From contig QKHF01000133.1 of assembly GCA_003250135.1 (NCBI GenBank), positions 1-16,830 on the forward strand: 16,830 nucleotides of DNA, in the 5' to 3' direction. Under the pieces are notes generated by a model. It was not told where the DNA came from, ran no database searches, and saw only the letters and a program-made list of their open reading frames with translations. The stretch comes from Paracoccaceae bacterium (lineage in GTDB: Bacteria > Pseudomonadota > Alphaproteobacteria > Rhodobacterales > Rhodobacteraceae). Below are positions 13,760 through 16,830 of the stretch, piece by piece. Position 1 is the stretch's first letter; every line of letters starts with the position of its first letter. A program made the position numbers and the translations under genes.

Positions 13760-14548
13760 ATGGCGCAAGCGTCGGAGGGGGTCGCCGCAAGCGCGGCCGA
13801 AGAGGGCGGCGCGATCAGCCCCAATGCGATAGGCGGCCTGCAGCACAAGCGGGTCCTGTTGAAGATTTCTGGCGAGGCGCTGATGGGCGACCTGGGCTTC
13901 GGCCTGCACCCGCCCACCGTCAACCGCATCGCGGGCGAGATCAAGAAGGTCCATGATCTGGGCGCCGAGGTCTGCCTTGTTATCGGCGGCGGCAACATCT
14001 TCCGCGGGCTCTCGGGTTCGGCGCAGGGGATGGAGCGCGCCTCGGCCGACTACATGGGCATGCTGGCGACCGTGATGAACGCGCTCGCGATGCAGAACGC
14101 GCTCGAGCAGCTGGGATGCCACACCCGTGTCATCTCGGCCATTCCGATGGACCAGATCTGCGAGCCCTATATCCGCCGCCGCGCCGTGCGCCATCTGGAG
14201 AAGGGGCGCATCTGCGTGTTCGCAGCCGGCACCGGCAATCCCTATTTCACCACCGACACCGCGGCGACCCTGCGGGCGATGGAGATGGGCTGCGGCGCGA
14301 TCTACAAGGGCACCAGCGTCGACGGCGTGTATGACAGCGATCCCAAGCTGAACCCTGACGCGCAGTTTTATGAGCGCGTCACCTATGATGAGGTCCTGAC
14401 CAAGAACCTGAAAGTCATGGACGCCTCGGCGATCGCGTTGGCCCGCGACAACGACATGCCGATCTATGTGTTCTCTCTGTTCGTCGAGGGCGGCTTTGTG
14501 TCCGTCTTGAGCGGACGCGGAAAATTCACCATTGTCGAACCCCGCTGA
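13760..14548 (+). CDS. pyrH: UMP kinase
   Basis: Phosphorylates UMP to UDP, a committed step of pyrimidine nucleotide supply; hexameric in bacteria and regulated by UTP and GTP. The 262-residue product has the amino-acid-kinase fold motifs LLKISGEALMGD at 33-44, VIGGGNIFRG at 74-83, DYMGMLATVMNALAMQ at 97-112 and TGNPYFTTDTAA at 158-169. The first 28 residues (MAQASEGVAASAAEEGGAIS and a little more) precede the usual start of the fold and form an Ala/Glu-rich extension not found in the 241-residue E. coli enzyme. The start is set by GGAGAA. It opens the pyrH-frr-uppS-cdsA run. The divergent gap to the WD40 gene (13539-13759) must hold its promoter, which I could not place. Confidence 0.97.
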   Translation: MAQASEGVAASAAEEGGAISPNAIGGLQHKRVLLKISGEALMGDLGFGLHPPTVNRIAGEIKKVHDLGAEVCLVIGGGNIFRGLSGSAQGMERASADYMGMLATVMNALAMQNALEQLGCHTRVISAIPMDQICEPYIRRRAVRHLEKGRICVFAAGTGNPYFTTDTAATLRAMEMGCGAIYKGTSVDGVYDSDPKLNPDAQFYERVTYDEVLTKNLKVMDASAIALARDNDMPIYVFSLFVEGGFVSVLSGRGKFTIVEPR

Positions 14549-14627
14549 CGCGGCGGACTTAGGCGCACAGGGCGGGCGCGGCGGCGCCGAATGTCTCTGA
14601 TGCGGCTTTGAAGGAAAGCGTGGAGCT

Positions 14628-15191
14628 ATGTCTGAACCCGAAGAAATCGACCTTGACGATATTGAGCGGCGCATGGACGGAGCGCTGTCGGCGCTGAAGA
14701 CCGAATTCGCCTCGCTCCGGACGGGGCGCGCCTCGGCCAGCATGCTGGACCCGGTGATGGTCGAGGCCTATGGCGCCTCCATGCCGCTGAACCAGTGCGC
14801 CACCATTAACGTGCCCGAGCCGCGCATGGTCACCGTCAGCGTCTGGGACAAGGGACTGATCGGCGCGGTGGAGAAGGCGATCCGGACGTCCGGCCTCGGC
14901 ATCAATCCGGTGGTCGACGGCACGCTGATGCGTCTGCCGATTCCCGAACTCAATGAGGAGCGTCGCCGCGAACTCGCCAAAGTCGCAGGGCAATACGCGG
15001 AAGGCGCGCGGATCGCCGTGCGCAACGTCCGCAAGGACGGGATGGACCAGATCAAGAAGGCCAAGGCCGACGGGCTGTCGGAGGATGAGCAGAAGCTCTA
15101 CCACGACGAAATCCAGGAGCTCACCGACGCTGCGATCAAGAAGATCGACGCGGCGCTGGAGGGCAAGCAGGAAGAGATCATGCAGGTCTGA
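14628..15191 (+). CDS. frr: ribosome recycling factor
   Basis: Splits the post-termination ribosome together with EF-G. The 187 residues match the family length (185 in E. coli). The N-terminal helix holds LKTEFASLRTGRASASMLD at about 23-41, whose R-T-G-R-A segment is a family hallmark. The middle beta domain has MPLNQCATINVPEPRMVTV. The long C-terminal helices contain RIAVRNVRKDGMDQIKKAKA. The ATG at 14628 has a GGAG only 2 nt upstream and an AAGGA 12 nt upstream, neither ideally spaced, so initiation may be moderate. It lies 79 nt after pyrH and 30 nt before uppS in the same direction, consistent with one transcript. Confidence 0.98.
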   Translation: MSEPEEIDLDDIERRMDGALSALKTEFASLRTGRASASMLDPVMVEAYGASMPLNQCATINVPEPRMVTVSVWDKGLIGAVEKAIRTSGLGINPVVDGTLMRLPIPELNEERRRELAKVAGQYAEGARIAVRNVRKDGMDQIKKAKADGLSEDEQKLYHDEIQELTDAAIKKIDAALEGKQEEIMQV

Positions 15192-15221
15192 CGCTGCGGT
15201 CGGGCTTGTGGGGAGATCGAG

Positions 15222-15980
15222 ATGCTGAAGGCGGGTTCCGCGCTGAAGAAAGACCCCGCGTCCCAGACGCCGGGCGCGGCCGACTCGCTGCATGTCGCCA
15301 TCATCATGGACGGCAACGGACGCTGGGCGGCGGCGCGCGGCCTGCCCCGGATCGAGGGACACCGGCGCGGCGTGCAGACCGTCCGGAGGATCGTCGAGGC
15401 TTGCCCGGATTTGGGAATCGACCGGCTGACCCTGTTCGCCTTCTCCACCGAGAACTGGCGCCGCCCCGCCGACGAGGTGCGCGGGCTGATGGGCCTGTTC
15501 CGCCACTATCTGCGCAAGGAAAGCGCCGAGCTGGTCCGGCAGGGCGCGCGGGTGCGCTTCATCGGCGATCGCACGGCGCTGGAGCCGGACCTGATCCAGT
15601 CGATGGAGCAGCTGGAGCGGGAGACGGCGAGCGGCGCCCGTGTCGCCCTCGACGTCGCGCTGAATTACGGCTCGCGGGCGGAGATCGCCGCTGCGGCGCG
15701 CCGTCTGGCGGTGCGGGTCGCGCGGGGTGAGATCGCGCCCGAGGCCATCGACGAGGCGGCGGTGGAGGCGGAATTGTTCACCTGCGGCGCCTCGGACCCC
15801 GATCTGGTGATCCGCACCTCCGGCGAGCAGCGCTTGTCGAACTTTCTGCTCTGGCAGGCGGCCTACGCCGAATTCTACTTCGCCGCCGAGCACTGGCCCG
15901 ATTTTGACCGCGCGTCGCTGGAGCGGGCCCTGCGGAGTTTCCGCGGGCGCGACCGGCGTTTCGGCGCCATCGCGGGGTGA
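15222..15980 (+). CDS. uppS: isoprenyl transferase (undecaprenyl diphosphate synthase)
   Basis: Cis-prenyltransferase that extends farnesyl diphosphate with isopentenyl diphosphate to the C55 carrier used for peptidoglycan and envelope polysaccharides. The 252-residue protein shows the catalytic IIMDGNGRWA at 27-36 (D30), GHRRG at 46-50, and FSTENWRRP at 74-82, the loop that contacts both substrates. The family signature DPDLVIRTSGEQRLSNFLLW lies near residues 188-208. GGGGAG 6 nt before the ATG supports the start. The first 22 residues are an unconserved lead-in. cdsA starts 4 nt after its stop, so the two are probably translationally coupled. Confidence 0.97.
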   Translation: MLKAGSALKKDPASQTPGAADSLHVAIIMDGNGRWAAARGLPRIEGHRRGVQTVRRIVEACPDLGIDRLTLFAFSTENWRRPADEVRGLMGLFRHYLRKESAELVRQGARVRFIGDRTALEPDLIQSMEQLERETASGARVALDVALNYGSRAEIAAAARRLAVRVARGEIAPEAIDEAAVEAELFTCGASDPDLVIRTSGEQRLSNFLLWQAAYAEFYFAAEHWPDFDRASLERALRSFRGRDRRFGAIAG

Positions 15981-15984
15981 TGAC

Positions 15985-16830
15985 ATGAACGCCGCCCCTT
16001 CGGACGATGGCGCTGCGCCCCGCACGGGCCTGTCCAAGATGACCGATCTCGTCCCGCGCCTGATCTCCGGCGTGGTCATCGCGGTGGTCGCGCTACTTCT
16101 GCTCTGGTTGGGCGGCTGGTGGAGCACCGGGCTGGTCGCCGTGCTCGCGGGCCTCATGGCCTGGGAATGGCGCGCGATGACCTTCGGGGCCGCCGCCGCC
16201 AAGGGGCTTGGGGCCGCGCCGGCAGTCGCCGCGGCGGTGATCTCTGTCCTGTCAGCGCATGTTTTGGGCGTCGAATGGGCCGTCGCAGTGGTGCTCGTCG
16301 CCGCTGCGGTGACGGCGGGGCTGGACGCCGCGGCGAAGCGGCCGTGGGAGTGGAGCTTTGGCGGCATGGTCTACATCTCGCTCGCCTCTGCGACCTTCGC
16401 GGCGCTGCGAAACGAGCCTGAACACGGTTTCGAGACCACGCTCTGGATTGCCTTGGTGGTGGTGGCGACCGATATCGGCGGCTATTTCGCCGGGCGGCTG
16501 ATCGGCGGTCCGAAGCTGTGGCCTCGCGTCAGCCCGAAGAAGACCTGGGCCGGACTTGGCGGCGGCGTCACGCTGGCGGCGGTCGTCGGTTGGCTGTTCT
16601 CCTGGGCGACGACGGGCACCTATTTCTATGAGGTCGCCATCGTCTCGATGCTGGCCGCCGTGATCTCGCAGGGCGGAGATTTGGCCGAAAGCAGCGTGAA
16701 GCGGCATTTCGGGGTGAAGGACGCCAGCACGCTGATCCCGGGCCATGGCGGCGTATTGGACCGGCTCGACGGGTTCATGGCCGCGACCCTGGTGGCCGGC
16801 GCCGCCACCTTCTGGCGCGCCACGCCGATG
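15985..16830 (+). CDS. cdsA: phosphatidate cytidylyltransferase (partial, 3' end outside the window)
   Basis: Makes CDP-diacylglycerol from phosphatidic acid and CTP, the substrate of PssA encoded in this same window. From the ATG at 15985, 282 codons are read without a stop to the window edge. The CdsA signature is intact near the end: SSVKRHFGVKD, then IPGHGGVLDRLDG. Multiple hydrophobic helices precede it, and VATDIGGYFAGRLIGG with SPKKTWAG is also characteristic. E. coli CdsA is 285 residues, so few codons are probably missing. The first ~20 residues are polar. The start follows uppS by 4 nt with GGGG about 8 nt upstream. Confidence 0.96.
   Translation, partial: MNAAPSDDGAAPRTGLSKMTDLVPRLISGVVIAVVALLLLWLGGWWSTGLVAVLAGLMAWEWRAMTFGAAAAKGLGAAPAVAAAVISVLSAHVLGVEWAVAVVLVAAAVTAGLDAAAKRPWEWSFGGMVYISLASATFAALRNEPEHGFETTLWIALVVVATDIGGYFAGRLIGGPKLWPRVSPKKTWAGLGGGVTLAAVVGWLFSWATTGTYFYEVAIVSMLAAVISQGGDLAESSVKRHFGVKDASTLIPGHGGVLDRLDGFMAATLVAGAATFWRATPM

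Noticed and set aside
14559..16367. A 602-codon minus-strand frame opposite frr, uppS and cdsA
   Set aside because: Antisense to three certain genes, and the translation is compositionally biased with no motif.

Overview
The window is chromosomal, GC-rich DNA (roughly two thirds G+C by eye) from an alphaproteobacterium, most likely Rhodobacterales or a close relative. I infer this from the protein style of IlvB (GEAS in place of GDAS in the thiamine-diphosphate motif), the short Psd followed by PssA, CTTG-type promoters and the gene order. It is mostly core metabolism and translation, with no mobile elements, CRISPR arrays, rRNA or tRNA genes that I can see.

Left part, minus strand (6069 down to 1): modB-modC-miaA overlap by 4 nt at each junction, followed by ilvB-ilvN-ilvC for branched-chain amino acid synthesis. 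Between miaA and ilvB lies a complete leader-peptide attenuator. It has a promoter overlapping the miaA stop codon, a 16-codon leader ORF with the run Leu-Leu-Ile-Val-Val, and a GC-rich terminator hairpin with a T tract. This is the most informative non-coding feature of the window. ilvC runs off the left edge only a few codons before its expected end.

Middle, plus strand: rpsB and tsf (ribosomal protein S2 and EF-Ts), with a good promoter, a foldable leader and a strong terminator after tsf. A convergent secreted cupin gene follows. Divergent from it is a 649-residue soluble adenylate cyclase with a predicted sugar-diacid-recognition-like N-terminus, two PAS-like domains and an intact class III catalytic domain. 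Then come psd and pssA, which act in successive steps of phosphatidylethanolamine synthesis, and a convergent membrane-anchored WD40-type propeller gene.

Right part, plus strand: pyrH-frr-uppS-cdsA, the usual nucleotide, translation, isoprenoid and phospholipid cluster. cdsA runs off the right edge. In many proteobacteria rpsB-tsf joins directly to pyrH-frr; here about 5.7 kb separates them. CdsA makes CDP-diacylglycerol, PssA turns it into phosphatidylserine and Psd decarboxylates that, so the whole PE branch lies within about 6 kb.
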